Source: Rubrobacter xylanophilus (GTDB lineage: Bacteria; Actinomycetota; Rubrobacteria; Rubrobacterales; Rubrobacteraceae). From it: a DNA stretch of 64,000 nucleotides. A program made the translations under genes and the position numbers. Positions 1-8,894 of this stretch are shown one piece after another. The notes under the pieces are model-generated. The model saw nothing but the letters and a program-made list of their open reading frames with translations. It made no database searches and was not told the DNA's origin. How positions within the stretch are numbered: position 1 is the first letter of the stretch; every line of letters starts with the position of its first letter. The stretch covers positions 607,501 to 671,500 of the forward strand of contig NZ_AP019791.1 of assembly GCF_007164525.1 (NCBI RefSeq), written 5' to 3'.

Positions 1-716
<716 letters not shown>

Positions 717-802
717 GGTCTTTTCGCCGCTATGCAGTTCTCAAAGCCCAGAGAGCGCCTTCGCTCCTCTTTGCGGCTTTTACAAGTGAATATTTGAGAC
801 AA

Positions 803-910
<108 letters not shown>

Positions 911-914
<4 letters not shown>

Positions 915-936
915 ATTTTTTATTCCTCTTTTCAGG
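911..936 (+). terminator. Possible rRNA operon terminator (T-rich tail after 5S)
   Basis: Directly after the helix I 3' strand comes ATTTTTTATTCCTCTTTT. This is one of the few T-runs in a very GC-rich window. The closing 5S helix followed by U-rich RNA could release polymerase. There is no separate GC hairpin between the 5S and the T-run, so this is a weak call. Confidence 0.3.
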
Positions 937-937
937 G

Positions 938-2290
938 ATGCTCGAGCTGGGTAGCGACGTTCTGGTGGTTTTCCTCTCCGACTCGCACATCGGGGGGGAT
1001 CCGGGCTGCGACGGGTTCGAGTCGCCGGAGCGGCTGGAGTCTCTCTTTATGGAGCTCGCCGGGCGGGAGGGGCCGGTGGAGCTCGTCTTGGCCGGCGATT
1101 TCTTCGATTTCCTGCAGATCGGCGCGGTACCGGAGGGGAAGGACCGGGCCGCGCTGACGGTGGGGAGGCCCGAGTACGCCGGGATGTTCGCGGCGCTCCG
1201 GCGTCTTCGAGAGGGAGAGGGCAAGCGGGTGGTCTACCTGCCCGGGAACCACGACGCAGAGGTGTGGTGGAACCCCGCCGTCCGGCGGACGCTGCGGGAG
1301 GAGGGGCTCGTGGACGAGTTCGCATTCTCGTACCTGGCGGCGATGGATCCGGGGGACGGGCGGAGGCGGGTCGTCTACTGCGAGCACGGCAACCAGCTGG
1401 ACCCGGCGAACGCCGTGGGGGATTACGGGGACCGGCTGGACACCCCGCTCGGGCACCACGTGGTCACGGACTTCACGCGGAGGCTGGCGCCGATCGGCGA
1501 GGTTCCCGGCGGACTCGACCTCTCGGAGATAAAGATGGTCTACCCGCTGGTGGCGATACCGCGCTGGGTGCTGAGCCGCTTCTTCTACGCCCTGCTGTCC
1601 AAGGGCGGGCTCTACCTGCTGTTGCCGCTTCTGGTGGCGTATGCGGTGTATCGGAGCGCGGCGTACGTCGTATCCGTTTCACGGGGGCAAGGCGACGGTT
1701 TTCTCGCCAGCTACGAGGCACTGCCGGGGCTGCACTGGTTGTTTGCCGAGATATTCGGTTTCGCGGTGGTGGTCGCCGTCATCTTCGGGTTGGCCTTCTT
1801 CGCCTTCCGGCGGGCCGTGCGCAAGGCCGTGGGGGCGGTCGGCGGGGAGGGAGGAGATTACGACCCTGCGGGGGACTCGCGGAGGCGGATAGAAGGGATC
1901 CTCCGGGGGGAGGGGAGCCTGCCCATGAGTTCCTTCGGCGAGCCGGAGAGGATAGACGTCTTCGTCTCCGGGCACACCCACCTGCCCGCTCTGGAGGTGC
2001 TCGAGGAGAGGGGGCGGCGGAGGGTGGTCGTGAACTCCGGATGCTTTCTCAGGCAGTTGCGGCCCGTCGCTCCGATCACCCGCGAGCCGCCCGTCTTCGT
2101 CTCCCGGTTCGTGCTGACGCACGTGAGGATCTTCGCCCGTGAAGGGGAGCTGCGGGTGGAGCTGTGGGAGCATCCCAAGCCCGCCGAGCAGCGGCTCGGG
2201 TGGGTGGAGCGGCTGTTCGCCGCCGGGAGGCTCCCCGAGCAGCCGGAGGCGAAGGCTCGAGCCCGTATCAGGACGGCGGCGGTCGTTTAG
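938..2290 (+). CDS. Membrane-anchored calcineurin-like metallophosphatase
   Basis: This is a 450-residue protein with all metallophosphoesterase metal-ligand motifs: SDSHIGGD at residues 14-21, GDFFDF at 53-58, PGNHD at 102-106, EHGNQ at 149-153 and SGHTH at 344-348. Two hydrophobic segments (about 222-247 and 268-290) split the domain between the EHG and GHTH motifs, so the catalytic core is probably tethered to the membrane by an internal helical hairpin. A basic stretch (RRAVRK) follows the second helix. The family hydrolyses phosphomonoesters or diesters such as UDP-2,3-diacylglucosamine, but the substrate cannot be told here. The ATG lies right after the rRNA operon, with only a weak CAGGG as ribosome site. 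Confidence 0.85.
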   Translation: MLELGSDVLVVFLSDSHIGGDPGCDGFESPERLESLFMELAGREGPVELVLAGDFFDFLQIGAVPEGKDRAALTVGRPEYAGMFAALRRLREGEGKRVVYLPGNHDAEVWWNPAVRRTLREEGLVDEFAFSYLAAMDPGDGRRRVVYCEHGNQLDPANAVGDYGDRLDTPLGHHVVTDFTRRLAPIGEVPGGLDLSEIKMVYPLVAIPRWVLSRFFYALLSKGGLYLLLPLLVAYAVYRSAAYVVSVSRGQGDGFLASYEALPGLHWLFAEIFGFAVVVAVIFGLAFFAFRRAVRKAVGAVGGEGGDYDPAGDSRRRIEGILRGEGSLPMSSFGEPERIDVFVSGHTHLPALEVLEERGRRRVVVNSGCFLRQLRPVAPITREPPVFVSRFVLTHVRIFAREGELRVELWEHPKPAEQRLGWVERLFAAGRLPEQPEAKARARIRTAAVV

Positions 2291-2356
2291 TGGTAGTCTC
2301 TTTCCAGTCTGTTTTGTGTGACATCGGCGAGAGAAGAGCGAGGAGCCTGTTCGACC

Positions 2357-2749
2357 GTGACGACGAACGAGGAGCTTGACGAGCAGTTCATAGCCCGGCA
2401 GAGGCAGCGGCTTCTGGAGCTCCGGGAGGAGCTCCAGGAGATGACGCGGGGGATGGAGGAGGACCAGGCCTCCCGCGGGGAGGCCGAGGGAGACGCCTCG
2501 GAGCACGACCCCGGGGACATGAGCCACCAGATGTTCACCCGGGAGATGGACGCGACCGTGGGTCTCCAGGCGCGGCGGCGCCTGGAGGACGTGGAGCGGG
2601 CGCTCGAAAAGATCGAGGAGGGGACCTACGGCGTCTGCGACGATACCGGCGAGCCTATCCCGAGGGGCCGGCTGGAGGCCATGCCGGAGGCCATCCGCAC
2701 CGTGGAGGCCCAGCAGAGACACGACCGGACCCGGCGGCCTCCCCGCTGA
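2357..2749 (+). CDS. DksA/TraR-family protein with incomplete zinc finger
   Basis: From GTG 2357 this is a 130-residue acidic coiled-coil protein with a C-terminal DksA/TraR-like module. The family signature is clear in GTYGVCDDTGEPIP and RLEAMPEA, but only one cysteine of the usual C4 zinc site remains (C-D-D-T in place of CxxC, and no cysteine after the VEAQ helix). Other zinc-less members are known, so it probably still binds RNA polymerase or acts as a general-stress DksA-like factor, which is inference. An in-frame GTG at 2318 would add 13 residues. I prefer 2357 because AGGAG sits at 2341-2345. Confidence 0.75.
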   Translation: MTTNEELDEQFIARQRQRLLELREELQEMTRGMEEDQASRGEAEGDASEHDPGDMSHQMFTREMDATVGLQARRRLEDVERALEKIEEGTYGVCDDTGEPIPRGRLEAMPEAIRTVEAQQRHDRTRRPPR

Positions 2750-2834
2750 GGCCGTGCTTACCGAGATGCGGGGAGGCGTTCTCGCACAGCGGGTGCTCGC
2801 CGGCATAACCCGCCGGAGGGAGAGCTAGGGGCTC

Positions 2835-4019
2835 TTGCGGATCATTCTGTACACCGGCAAGGGAGGCGTCGGCAAGACCAGCGTGGCCGCCGCCACGGCG
2901 CTGAAGGCCGGGCGGCAGGGGAGGAAGGTGCTCGTGATGAGCACCGACCCGGCCCACTCGCTCTCCGACGCCTTCGACGAGCGGGTGGGGCCCGAACCGA
3001 AGGAGATGGCCCCGGGGGTGTGGGCGCAGGAGATGGATCACGGGCGGATCGTGGAGGAGCACTGGGCCGAGATCCGGGAGTACGTGACCACGCTCTTCGA
3101 GTGGCAAGGGGCCGAGGGGCTCGCGGCCGAGGAACTCGCCATGCTGCCCGGGATGGACGAGCTCTTCGGGTTGCTCATGGTGCGCCAGCACCACCGGGAG
3201 GCGCGCTACGACGCCCTCATCCTGGACGCGGCGCCCACCGGAGAGACCCTCAAGCTGCTGAGCCTGCCCGATCACGTGGGCTGGTACGTGGACAGGATAC
3301 TGCCCATAGAGCGTCGGGCCGCGGGGCTGGTCCGGCCGCTGGTCCGGCGGGCGAGGTCCCTTCCCCCCGTGCCCGAGGACAGTTTCTTCGGGGCCGTGAA
3401 GCGCTTCTACGAGGCGGTGGCCGGGGTGGAGGAGATCCTGACCGACCACCGGAACGCCTCCGTGCGGCTGGTGGTCAACGCGGAGAAGATGGTCATAGCC
3501 GAGGCCCGGCGGGCCTACACCTACCTGAACCTCTACGATTACGGGGTGGACGCGGTGGTGGTCAACCGGTTGCTGCCGGAGACGGTCTCCGACCCGTACT
3601 TCGGGTCGTGGAGGGAGGCCCAGGAGAGGCACATGAGCACGATCCGGGAGTCCTTCGCGCCGCTGCCCATCCTGACCGCCCGGCTCTTCGAGCGGGAGAT
3701 GTTCGGGGAGGAGGCCCTGCTCGCTCTGGCGGAGGACGTCTTCGATGGGGTGGAGGACCCGCTGGGGGTACTCTTCGCCGGGCGGTCGCACCGGATAGTC
3801 AGGGACGGCGGGGGCTACGAGGTGATCCTGAACCTGCCGCTCGCGCAGAAGGGGGACATAGAGCTCTCCAAGCGGGGTGCCGAGCTGCTCGTACGGGTGG
3901 GCGGCCAGCGGCGGAGCCTCCTCCTCCCCGACTCCGTGGCCCCGCTGCCCGCAGCCGGGGCCCGGGTGGAGGATGGTGCGCTCAGGATAAGGCTGGGAGG
4001 CGATGAGAGAGAGACGTAG
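2835..4019 (+). CDS. ArsA/Get3-family P-loop ATPase with C-terminal HSP20-like domain
   Basis: The protein has 394 residues and starts at TTG after GGAGGGAGAG. The deviant Walker A GKGGVGKTS is at residues 8-16. The switch region is MSTDPAHS, followed by the LDAAPTGETLKLL switch II region typical of ArsA ATPases. The last roughly 80 residues (YEVILNLPL onward) match the HSP20-like beta domain found at the end of many single-copy bacterial ArsA proteins. It lacks an obvious arsenite-binding cysteine set and has no arsB neighbour, so a role in targeting or handling membrane proteins or metal-independent client binding is more likely than arsenite efflux. The stop overlaps the next small ORF by 17 nt. 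Confidence 0.85.
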   Translation: MRIILYTGKGGVGKTSVAAATALKAGRQGRKVLVMSTDPAHSLSDAFDERVGPEPKEMAPGVWAQEMDHGRIVEEHWAEIREYVTTLFEWQGAEGLAAEELAMLPGMDELFGLLMVRQHHREARYDALILDAAPTGETLKLLSLPDHVGWYVDRILPIERRAAGLVRPLVRRARSLPPVPEDSFFGAVKRFYEAVAGVEEILTDHRNASVRLVVNAEKMVIAEARRAYTYLNLYDYGVDAVVVNRLLPETVSDPYFGSWREAQERHMSTIRESFAPLPILTARLFEREMFGEEALLALAEDVFDGVEDPLGVLFAGRSHRIVRDGGGYEVILNLPLAQKGDIELSKRGAELLVRVGGQRRSLLLPDSVAPLPAAGARVEDGALRIRLGGDERET

Positions 4020-4206
4020 GGAGGGGCGTGGCTCCCTGCTCGGTGTTGTGGCCTACCTGCTGGTTCCCGGCGAGCGTCGGGTGCGGGCCGCGGGGCACTT
4101 CAGGCGGGCCGGGGTCGAGGTCGTGCGCGGCCTCGGGGCGCTCGTGAAGCCCGCGCCCGGGGGAAAGGCCGGGGAGGAGCGCCGGCAGAGGATCGAGGTG
4201 GAGTAA
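4003..4206 (+). CDS. Small basic protein downstream of the ArsA-like ATPase (unknown)
   Basis: A 67-residue ORF starts at ATG inside the last codons of the ATPase gene, so it would be translationally coupled. It is rich in Arg, Gly and Val, with a short hydrophobic stretch (SLLGVVAYLL, residues 11-20) followed by an amphipathic RHFRRAGVEVVRGLGALV region. I do not recognise a family. The tight overlap and the presence of a second small cationic ORF just downstream argue that it is real. The GC-rich sequence can also produce such ORFs by chance. Confidence 0.45.
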   Translation: MRERRREGRGSLLGVVAYLLVPGERRVRAAGHFRRAGVEVVRGLGALVKPAPGGKAGEERRQRIEVE

Positions 4207-4213
4207 CGCCTGC

Positions 4214-4381
4214 TTGAGAAGGTTCGTGGCCAGGAAGGCGGGGGCGGTTCTGGGGCACCCGCGGGTTCGCGAGGTGCTGCGGGCGGCCGCTCCGGCGGCG
4301 CGGCGGGCGGCTGCGCACGGGGCGCGGGAGTTCGCCAGGAAGTTCGTGCAGGAGTACGCCCGGGAGCGCAGGAGGCGTTGA
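4214..4381 (+). CDS. Tiny Arg/Ala-rich amphipathic protein (unknown)
   Basis: This ORF of 55 residues starts at TTG, 7 nt after the previous stop. It is almost entirely Ala, Arg, Val, Phe and Glu and would form one long cationic amphipathic helix (REVLRAAAPAARRAAAHGAR, then FARKFVQEYARERRRR). It ends 14 nt before the pdxS promoter. No family is recognised. Together with the preceding ORF it forms a possible ATPase-plus-two-small-partners operon, which is speculative. Confidence 0.4.
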   Translation: MRRFVARKAGAVLGHPRVREVLRAAAPAARRAAAHGAREFARKFVQEYARERRRR

Positions 4382-4394
4382 GGGGCGGGGCCGT

Positions 4395-4423
4395 TTGGCG
4401 CTTCCGGCGGCCGGTAGTAAGAT
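4395..4423 (+). promoter_or_regulatory. Promoter of pdxS-pdxT-yebC
   Basis: A TTGGCG -35 box (4395-4400), a 17-bp spacer and a TAAGAT -10 box (4418-4423) make a good housekeeping-type promoter. Transcription would start near 4430, giving a leader of about 48 nt that ends with the AGGAGCGGAG ribosome site before the pdxS GTG. Confidence 0.55.
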
Positions 4424-4477
4424 ACCTTCGCGAGCGCATTCCCGGCGGAGACATCTCGTACAGGACAGGAGCGGAGC

Positions 4478-5374
4478 GTGGCTGAGAACGGACACATAAC
4501 CGGCACCTTCAGGGTCAAGAGCGGGATGGCCCAGATGCTCAAGGGCGGGGTCATCATGGACGTGGTCAATGCCGAGCAGGCCAAGATCGCCGAGGAGGCG
4601 GGGGCCGTGGCGGTGATGGCGCTGGAGAGGGTTCCGGCGGACATAAGGGCCCAGGGCGGTGTCGCACGGATGAGCGATCCGGAGAAGATCCTGGAGATCC
4701 AGGAGGCCGTCACCATCCCGGTGATGGCGAAGGTGCGCATCGGACACTTCGTGGAGGCCCAGATCCTGGAGGCCCTGGAGGTGGACTACATCGACGAGTC
4801 GGAGGTCCTCACCCCCGCCGACGAGAAGAACCACATAAACAAGTGGGACTTCAAGGTCCCCTTCGTGTGCGGGGCGACGAACCTCGGGGAGGCCTTGAGG
4901 CGGATCGGCGAGGGGGCGGCCATGATCCGCTCCAAGGGCGAGGCCGGGACCGGGAACGTGGTGGAGGCCGTCCGGCACATGCGGGAGATCGTGGGGGGCA
5001 TAAGGCGCCTGACCACCCTGGGACCCGAGGAGCTGATGGCCGAGGCCAAGACGCTGGGGGCTCCTTACGAGCTGGTGAAGTGGGTCGCGGAGAACGGGCG
5101 GCTGCCGGTGGTGCTCTTCACCGCCGGAGGAATAGCGACGCCCGCCGACGCCGCGCTGATGATGCAACTCGGGGCCGACGGGGTCTTCGTCGGCAGCGGC
5201 ATCTTCAAGAGCGAGGATCCGGCCCGGCGGGCTCGGGCGATAGTGAGGGCCACCACCCATTACGGGGACGCGAAGCTGATCGCCGAGGTGAGCCGGGGAC
5301 TCGGGGCGGCGATGGTGGGACGCGAGATGGGAGAACTCTCGGAGGGGGAACGGCTGGCCGCGCGTGGCTGGTAG
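4478..5374 (+). CDS. pdxS: Pyridoxal 5'-phosphate synthase, lyase subunit PdxS
   Basis: PdxS (298 residues) condenses ribose 5-phosphate, glyceraldehyde 3-phosphate and ammonia to PLP in the DXP-independent pathway. The fold is a TIM barrel. The ribose-binding lysine is K85 in [10 protein letters not shown]. The second swinging lysine is K153 in [11 protein letters not shown]. The phosphate sites appear in [13 protein letters not shown] and [11 protein letters not shown]. The start is GTG with AGGAGCGGAG upstream. The stop overlaps the pdxT start, so both subunits of the 12:12 synthase complex are made together. Confidence 0.98.
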   Translation: MAENGHITGTFRVKSGMAQMLKGGVIMDVVNAEQAKIAEEAGAVAVMALERVPADIRAQGGVARMSDPEKILEIQEAVTIPVMAKVRIGHFVEAQILEALEVDYIDESEVLTPADEKNHINKWDFKVPFVCGATNLGEALRRIGEGAAMIRSKGEAGTGNVVEAVRHMREIVGGIRRLTTLGPEELMAEAKTLGAPYELVKWVAENGRLPVVLFTAGGIATPADAALMMQLGADGVFVGSGIFKSEDPARRARAIVRATTHYGDAKLIAEVSRGLGAAMVGREMGELSEGERLAARGW

Positions 5375-5978
5375 GCGGAACGGACACGGGGAGGGGCGGA
5401 GGATCGGGGTCCTCGCCCTGCAGGGCGACTTCCGGGAGCACGTGGAGATCCTGGAGCGCCTCGGGGCCGAGCCGGTGGAGGTGCGGCACCCCGAGGACCT
5501 GCGGGGGCTCGACGGCCTGATCGTCCCCGGCGGCGAGTCCACGACCATCGGCAACCTTATGGTGCACTCCGGGATGCTCGACGCCATCCGGAGCTTCTTC
5601 TACCAGGGCGGCGCCGTTTGGGGCACGTGCGCCGGGATGGTGCTCGCCGCCTCCGCCACCACCGGCCCGAGCCAGCCGCTCCTCGGGATCATGAGCGCCC
5701 TGGTGGAACGCAACGGGTTCGGCCGGCAGGTGCACTCCTTCGAGGCCGACCTGGAGGTGAAGGGCTTCGACGGACCCTTCCGGGGGGTCTTCATCCGGGC
5801 CCCGTACTTCGAGGACGTCGGCCCCGGCGTGGAGGTGCTCGCCGAGATCGACGGCCGGGTGGTGGCCGCCCGGGCCGGAAAGGTGCTGGTTACGGCCTTC
5901 CACCCGGAGCTCACGGACGACACGCGGTTCCACGAGTACTTCTTACGGGAGGTGTGCGGATCGGATGAGCGGTCATAG
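5364..5978 (+). CDS. pdxT: PLP synthase glutaminase subunit PdxT
   Basis: This class-I glutaminase (204 residues) supplies ammonia to PdxS through an internal tunnel. The catalytic triad is visible: Cys89 in WGTCAGM, then His180 and Glu182 in AFHPE. The oxyanion motif PGGEST is at 55-60. The GTG start lies within the last codons of pdxS. It gives an N-terminal extension of about 12 residues (ending RRIG) relative to most PdxT proteins, so the true start may be a little later. The 3' end overlaps yebC by 14 nt. Confidence 0.97.
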   Translation: MAGRRNGHGEGRRIGVLALQGDFREHVEILERLGAEPVEVRHPEDLRGLDGLIVPGGESTTIGNLMVHSGMLDAIRSFFYQGGAVWGTCAGMVLAASATTGPSQPLLGIMSALVERNGFGRQVHSFEADLEVKGFDGPFRGVFIRAPYFEDVGPGVEVLAEIDGRVVAARAGKVLVTAFHPELTDDTRFHEYFLREVCGSDERS

Positions 5979-6717
5979 CAAGTGGTCCACGATAAAGCGT
6001 AAGAAGGGCGCGATGGACGCCAAGCGGGGCGCCCTGTTCGCCAAGCTCTCACGGGCCATCACGGTCGCCGCCCGGGAGGGGGGAGGGGATCCAGACGCGA
6101 ACCCCGCTCTGGCGCTGGCCGTCCAGAAGGCGAAGGACGCCAACATGCCCAACGACAACATCCAGCGGGCGATAGACCGCGGGACGGGCGCGGGCTCCGA
6201 GGCGAGCGACTACGAGCACATAACCTACGAGGGCTACGCTCCTGGCGGGGTGGCAGTGATGGTCGAGGTGCTCACCGACAACCGGAACCGGGCGGCCTCG
6301 GACATCCGCTACATCTTCTCCAAGCACGGCGGCAAGCTCGGCACCTCGGGCTCGGTGGCCTACCTGTTCGAGCGGAAGGGTGTGATCCTGGTCCCCGCCG
6401 AGGCGGTGGGCGAGGAGGAGCTGATGGAGGCCGCGCTCGAGGCCGGAGCCGAGGACGTGGAGCTGGACGGCGACCACTGGCGGGTGACGACCGAGCCGAC
6501 GGAGTTCATGGCCGTCCGCCGGGGGCTGGAGGAGGCCGGCATCCGCTACGAGAACGCCCAGCTCTCCATGGAACCGATGAACACGGTAAAGCTGGACGCC
6601 TCCACCGCGAAACAGACCCTCCGCCTGATCGACGCCCTGGAGGAGAACGACGACGTGCAGGAGGTCTACGCCAACTTCGATATCTCCGAGGAAGTGATGG
6701 CGGAGGTCGCCGGCTGA
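5965..6717 (+). CDS. yebC: YebC/PmpR-family protein
   Basis: The 250-residue protein opens with the family signature [15 protein letters not shown] and shows the three-domain YebC layout, including [13 protein letters not shown] near residue 52. The family has been described both as transcriptional regulators and, more recently, as translation factors that help ribosomes through proline-rich stretches. Its ATG overlaps the end of pdxT, which ties its expression to the PLP operon. In many actinobacteria it sits in the same pdxS-pdxT-yebC-ruvC order. Here ruvC is about 1.6 kb away, interrupted by the TetR/SMR and cyclo-ligase genes. Confidence 0.95.
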   Translation: MSGHSKWSTIKRKKGAMDAKRGALFAKLSRAITVAAREGGGDPDANPALALAVQKAKDANMPNDNIQRAIDRGTGAGSEASDYEHITYEGYAPGGVAVMVEVLTDNRNRAASDIRYIFSKHGGKLGTSGSVAYLFERKGVILVPAEAVGEEELMEAALEAGAEDVELDGDHWRVTTEPTEFMAVRRGLEEAGIRYENAQLSMEPMNTVKLDASTAKQTLRLIDALEENDDVQEVYANFDISEEVMAEVAG

Positions 6718-6740
6718 GGGGGATGCAGAGCGCCTCGACC

Positions 6741-7061
6741 CTAGTGGGCGCCGGAGAGGTTGAGCAACATGACCCCGGCGATGATGAGCGCGAGCGCGAA
6801 GGCCTTCACCGCGGTCAGCTCCTCCCCGAAGAGCGCGACGCCAACGATCGCCACGAGCGCCGTGCCGAGCCCGGACCACACCGCGTAGGCCACCCCCACG
6901 TCCATCCTCTTGAGCACGAGGGCGAGCAGGTAGAAGCTCAGCCCGTAGAAGGCCGCGACCATGAGCGAGGGACCGAGGCGACTCAGACCCTCGGAGAGCT
7001 TGAGGCTGAACGTCCCCGCGACCTCAGCGGCTATGGCGCCGAGCAGGAGCAGCCAGCTCAA
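6741..7061 (-). CDS. Small multidrug resistance (SMR/EmrE-like) transporter
   Basis: This is a 106-residue protein with four hydrophobic helices filling nearly its whole length, as in EmrE. The essential membrane glutamate is E13 in AAEVAGT and the conserved tryptophan is W62 in AYAVWSGLG. Members export cationic drugs or guanidinium by proton antiport as dual-topology dimers. The TTG start overlaps the stop of the upstream TetR gene (TTGA), so the regulator and pump are one two-gene operon. Guanidinium exporter and quaternary-amine exporter subtypes cannot be separated by eye. Confidence 0.92.
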   Translation of the reverse strand: MSWLLLLGAIAAEVAGTFSLKLSEGLSRLGPSLMVAAFYGLSFYLLALVLKRMDVGVAYAVWSGLGTALVAIVGVALFGEELTAVKAFALALIIAGVMLLNLSGAH

Positions 7062-7615
7062 GCCCCCTCCTCTCCGGAGGCTAGCGAGAGCATCCTGCGG
7101 TAGACCTCCGCCCGCAGCTCCCCGGAAGGCGGCGCGAGCCCGAAGAGCTCCGAGAACCACAGCCCGTCGGCGGCGAGCCGCAGAAGGGTCGCCAGCGCCG
7201 GGTCCAGACCGTCGTCCTCCAGCCGTTCCTGCCACTCCCGGTAGCACCTCCTGAGCTCCTCGAGCAGCTCCCGGTTGGTCGCCGCAGCCGCCAGTATGCC
7301 CACCGGCTCTCCGGCGGCCTGTACCTCAGCCTCGGGCTCGAAGGTGGCACCCACGTACGCCCGAACCCACCGCCCGGCACCGGCTCTCTCCCGGGCGAGC
7401 CTGCCCGCCACGTCACGCTCGAAGTCCTCTATCCAGCGCATCACCATAGCCCCGACGAGCTCCTCCTTGCCGGAGAAGTGGTAGAGTAACCCGCCCTTGC
7501 TCACCCCGGCCTCCGCCGCAACCGCATCCAGCGTGAGCCGGGATACTCCATCCCGGGCGGCCAGCCGCTCGGCCGCCAGCAAAACCCTCCTCCTGGTGTC
7601 CGAAGAGCCTTCCAT
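7058..7615 (-). CDS. TetR-family repressor of the SMR pump
   Basis: This 185-residue regulator has an N-terminal TetR helix-turn-helix (RRRVLLAAERLAARDG, then LTLDAVAAEAGVSKGGLLYHF) and a helical ligand domain. The ATG at 7615 gives the usual short arm before the HTH. An upstream in-frame start would run into the operator and is rejected. A TATAGT -10 box lies 6 nt before the ATG with TTGGCT 18 bp upstream, so the mRNA is probably leaderless. The operator covers this promoter, which implies autorepression, with the pump induced by its substrate. Confidence 0.92.
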   Translation of the reverse strand: MEGSSDTRRRVLLAAERLAARDGVSRLTLDAVAAEAGVSKGGLLYHFSGKEELVGAMVMRWIEDFERDVAGRLARERAGAGRWVRAYVGATFEPEAEVQAAGEPVGILAAAATNRELLEELRRCYREWQERLEDDGLDPALATLLRLAADGLWFSELFGLAPPSGELRAEVYRRMLSLASGEEGA

Positions 7616-7620
7616 ACTGG

Positions 7621-7646
7621 TACTATACCGTCTGGACGGTACAGTA
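7621..7646. promoter_or_regulatory. TetR operator between divergent promoters
   Basis: A near-perfect 26-bp inverted repeat has the core TACCGTC-TG-GACGGTA at 7626-7641, extended outwards by TACT/AGTA with one mismatch. It overlaps the minus-strand -10 (TATAGT, 7627 to 7622), fills the spacer to the minus -35 (TTGGCT, 7651 to 7646), and covers a plausible plus-strand -10 (TACAGT, 7640-7645). Binding would shut off both the repressor/pump operon and the cyclo-ligase gene. Confidence 0.8.
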
Positions 7647-7667
7647 GCCAACACGGAGGTTTGTACA

Positions 7668-8261
7668 TTGGGCGAGGTAGGGGGGAGCAAGTCCGGGATA
7701 AGATCTGAGGTGCTGCGGCGGCGGGAGGCGCTGGGTGGTTTGCTGCGCGGGAGGCTGGGTGAAGAGATCCTGGGGCGGGTGAGGGGGCTGGAGGAGTACC
7801 GGGCGGCCGGGGTGGTGCTGGCCTATGCGGGGGTTGGGAGCGAGCTGGACACGGCGGGCTTTCTGCGGGGGGTGATCGGGAGCGGGAGGAGGCTCGTGCT
7901 GCCCCGGGTGAACCGGGAGGAGAGGAGGCTCGAGCTCTACGAGGTGGAGGATCCCGGTCGGGATCTCGTGCCCGGTGTGTGGGGGATACCGGAGCCGGAT
8001 CCCGAGCGCACCCGGCGCGTCGGGTTCGAGGAGGTGGAGTTCGTCCTGGTGCCCGGGGTGGCCTTCGACCGGCGCGGGGGGCGTCTCGGGCACGGGGCGG
8101 GCTACTACGACCGGCTGCTTGGTGGGGCCCGGTCACTGCCGCCGCTCGTCGGGGCGGCCTTCGAGGTGCAGATCGTCGAGTGTGTCCCCATGGAGCCCCA
8201 CGACGTCTTCGTGGACCTGGTGGTCACCGAGCGTGGGGTTTGGCATCGGGAGCGGCGGTGA
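7668..8261 (+). CDS. 5-formyltetrahydrofolate cyclo-ligase
   Basis: MTHFS (197 residues) converts 5-formyl-THF to 5,10-methenyl-THF using ATP. The C-terminal signature GRLGHGAGYYDRLL is intact, and the N-terminal basic helix (RSEVLRRREALGG) is typical. The start is TTG 7668, supported by CGGAGGT 7 nt upstream. Starts further upstream would read through the TetR operator and coding sequence. It is divergent from the TetR/SMR operon, sharing the operator region, and is about 90 nt upstream of ruvC. Confidence 0.92.
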   Translation: MGEVGGSKSGIRSEVLRRREALGGLLRGRLGEEILGRVRGLEEYRAAGVVLAYAGVGSELDTAGFLRGVIGSGRRLVLPRVNREERRLELYEVEDPGRDLVPGVWGIPEPDPERTRRVGFEEVEFVLVPGVAFDRRGGRLGHGAGYYDRLLGGARSLPPLVGAAFEVQIVECVPMEPHDVFVDLVVTERGVWHRERR

Positions 8262-8350
8262 GGAGGGCGTCTTGTGCCTGCGGGGCGGTCGCCGGGCCAC
8301 ATATAGCGGGTGATGCAGCCCGGTGGGGCAGGCGGTAACCTTAAAGGGAC

Positions 8351-8866
8351 ATGCTCACCACCGGCAAAAGGCAGGTAATCCTCGGGATAGACCCCGGCAC
8401 CGCCACCATGGGCTGGGGGGTGGTGCGGCAGGAGGGGAGCAGGCTGCGCTACGTGCAGCACGGGGCGATCACCACCCCTTCCGACTGGGAGATGCCGCGC
8501 CGGCTCGACCGGCTCTTCACCGGGGTCACCGAGCTCCTCCGGGGGTACCGACCCTCGGCGGTGGCGGTGGAGGAGCTCTTCTTCAACACCAACGTCACCA
8601 CCGCCATCACCGTGGGGCAGGCGCGGGGGGTCGCCCTGCTCGCCGCCTACCGGGCCGGGGTGGAAGTCTTCGGGTACACGCCGCTGCAGGTAAAGCAGGC
8701 CATCACCTCCTACGGTCGGGCGGACAAGCGGCAGGTGCAGGAGATGGTGCGGGCGCTGTTGGGGCTGCGGACCATCCCCCGGCCGGATGACGCGGCCGAC
8801 GGGCTCGCCGTAGCCATCTGCCACGCCTTCTCCCACCGGATGTCCGCCGCTGCGGGGGGTGGGTAA
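8351..8866 (+). CDS. ruvC: Holliday junction resolvase RuvC
   Basis: RuvC (171 residues) nicks Holliday junctions as a dimer after RuvAB branch migration. The four acidic metal ligands are D14 (GIDPG), E74 (VEELF), D147 and D150 (PDDAADGLA). The DNA-binding segment FNTNVTTAITVGQARG is intact. AAAGGGAC precedes the ATG closely, and a TAACCT -10 box at 8336-8341 suggests a very short leader. It heads the ruvC-ruvA-ruvB operon, with ruvA starting 28 nt after its stop. Confidence 0.97.
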   Translation: MLTTGKRQVILGIDPGTATMGWGVVRQEGSRLRYVQHGAITTPSDWEMPRRLDRLFTGVTELLRGYRPSAVAVEELFFNTNVTTAITVGQARGVALLAAYRAGVEVFGYTPLQVKQAITSYGRADKRQVQEMVRALLGLRTIPRPDDAADGLAVAICHAFSHRMSAAAGGG

Positions 8867-8894
8867 ACGGCGGTTCGTGCAGGATAATTGGAGC

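Noticed and set aside
1679-2806. Long open frame on the minus strand opposite the metallophosphatase and DksA-like genes
   Set aside because: Pro/His/Leu/Gly-rich composition typical of antisense frames in GC-rich DNA, no family motif, and it fully overlaps two well-supported genes.
2766-2828. 20-codon ORF upstream of the ArsA-like gene
   Set aside because: No ribosome site or -10 at leaderless spacing, and Arg/Gly-rich composition expected by chance.
4100-5587. 495-codon minus-strand frame opposite pdxS
   Set aside because: It is the mirror of a strongly conserved gene, with low-complexity composition and no start context.
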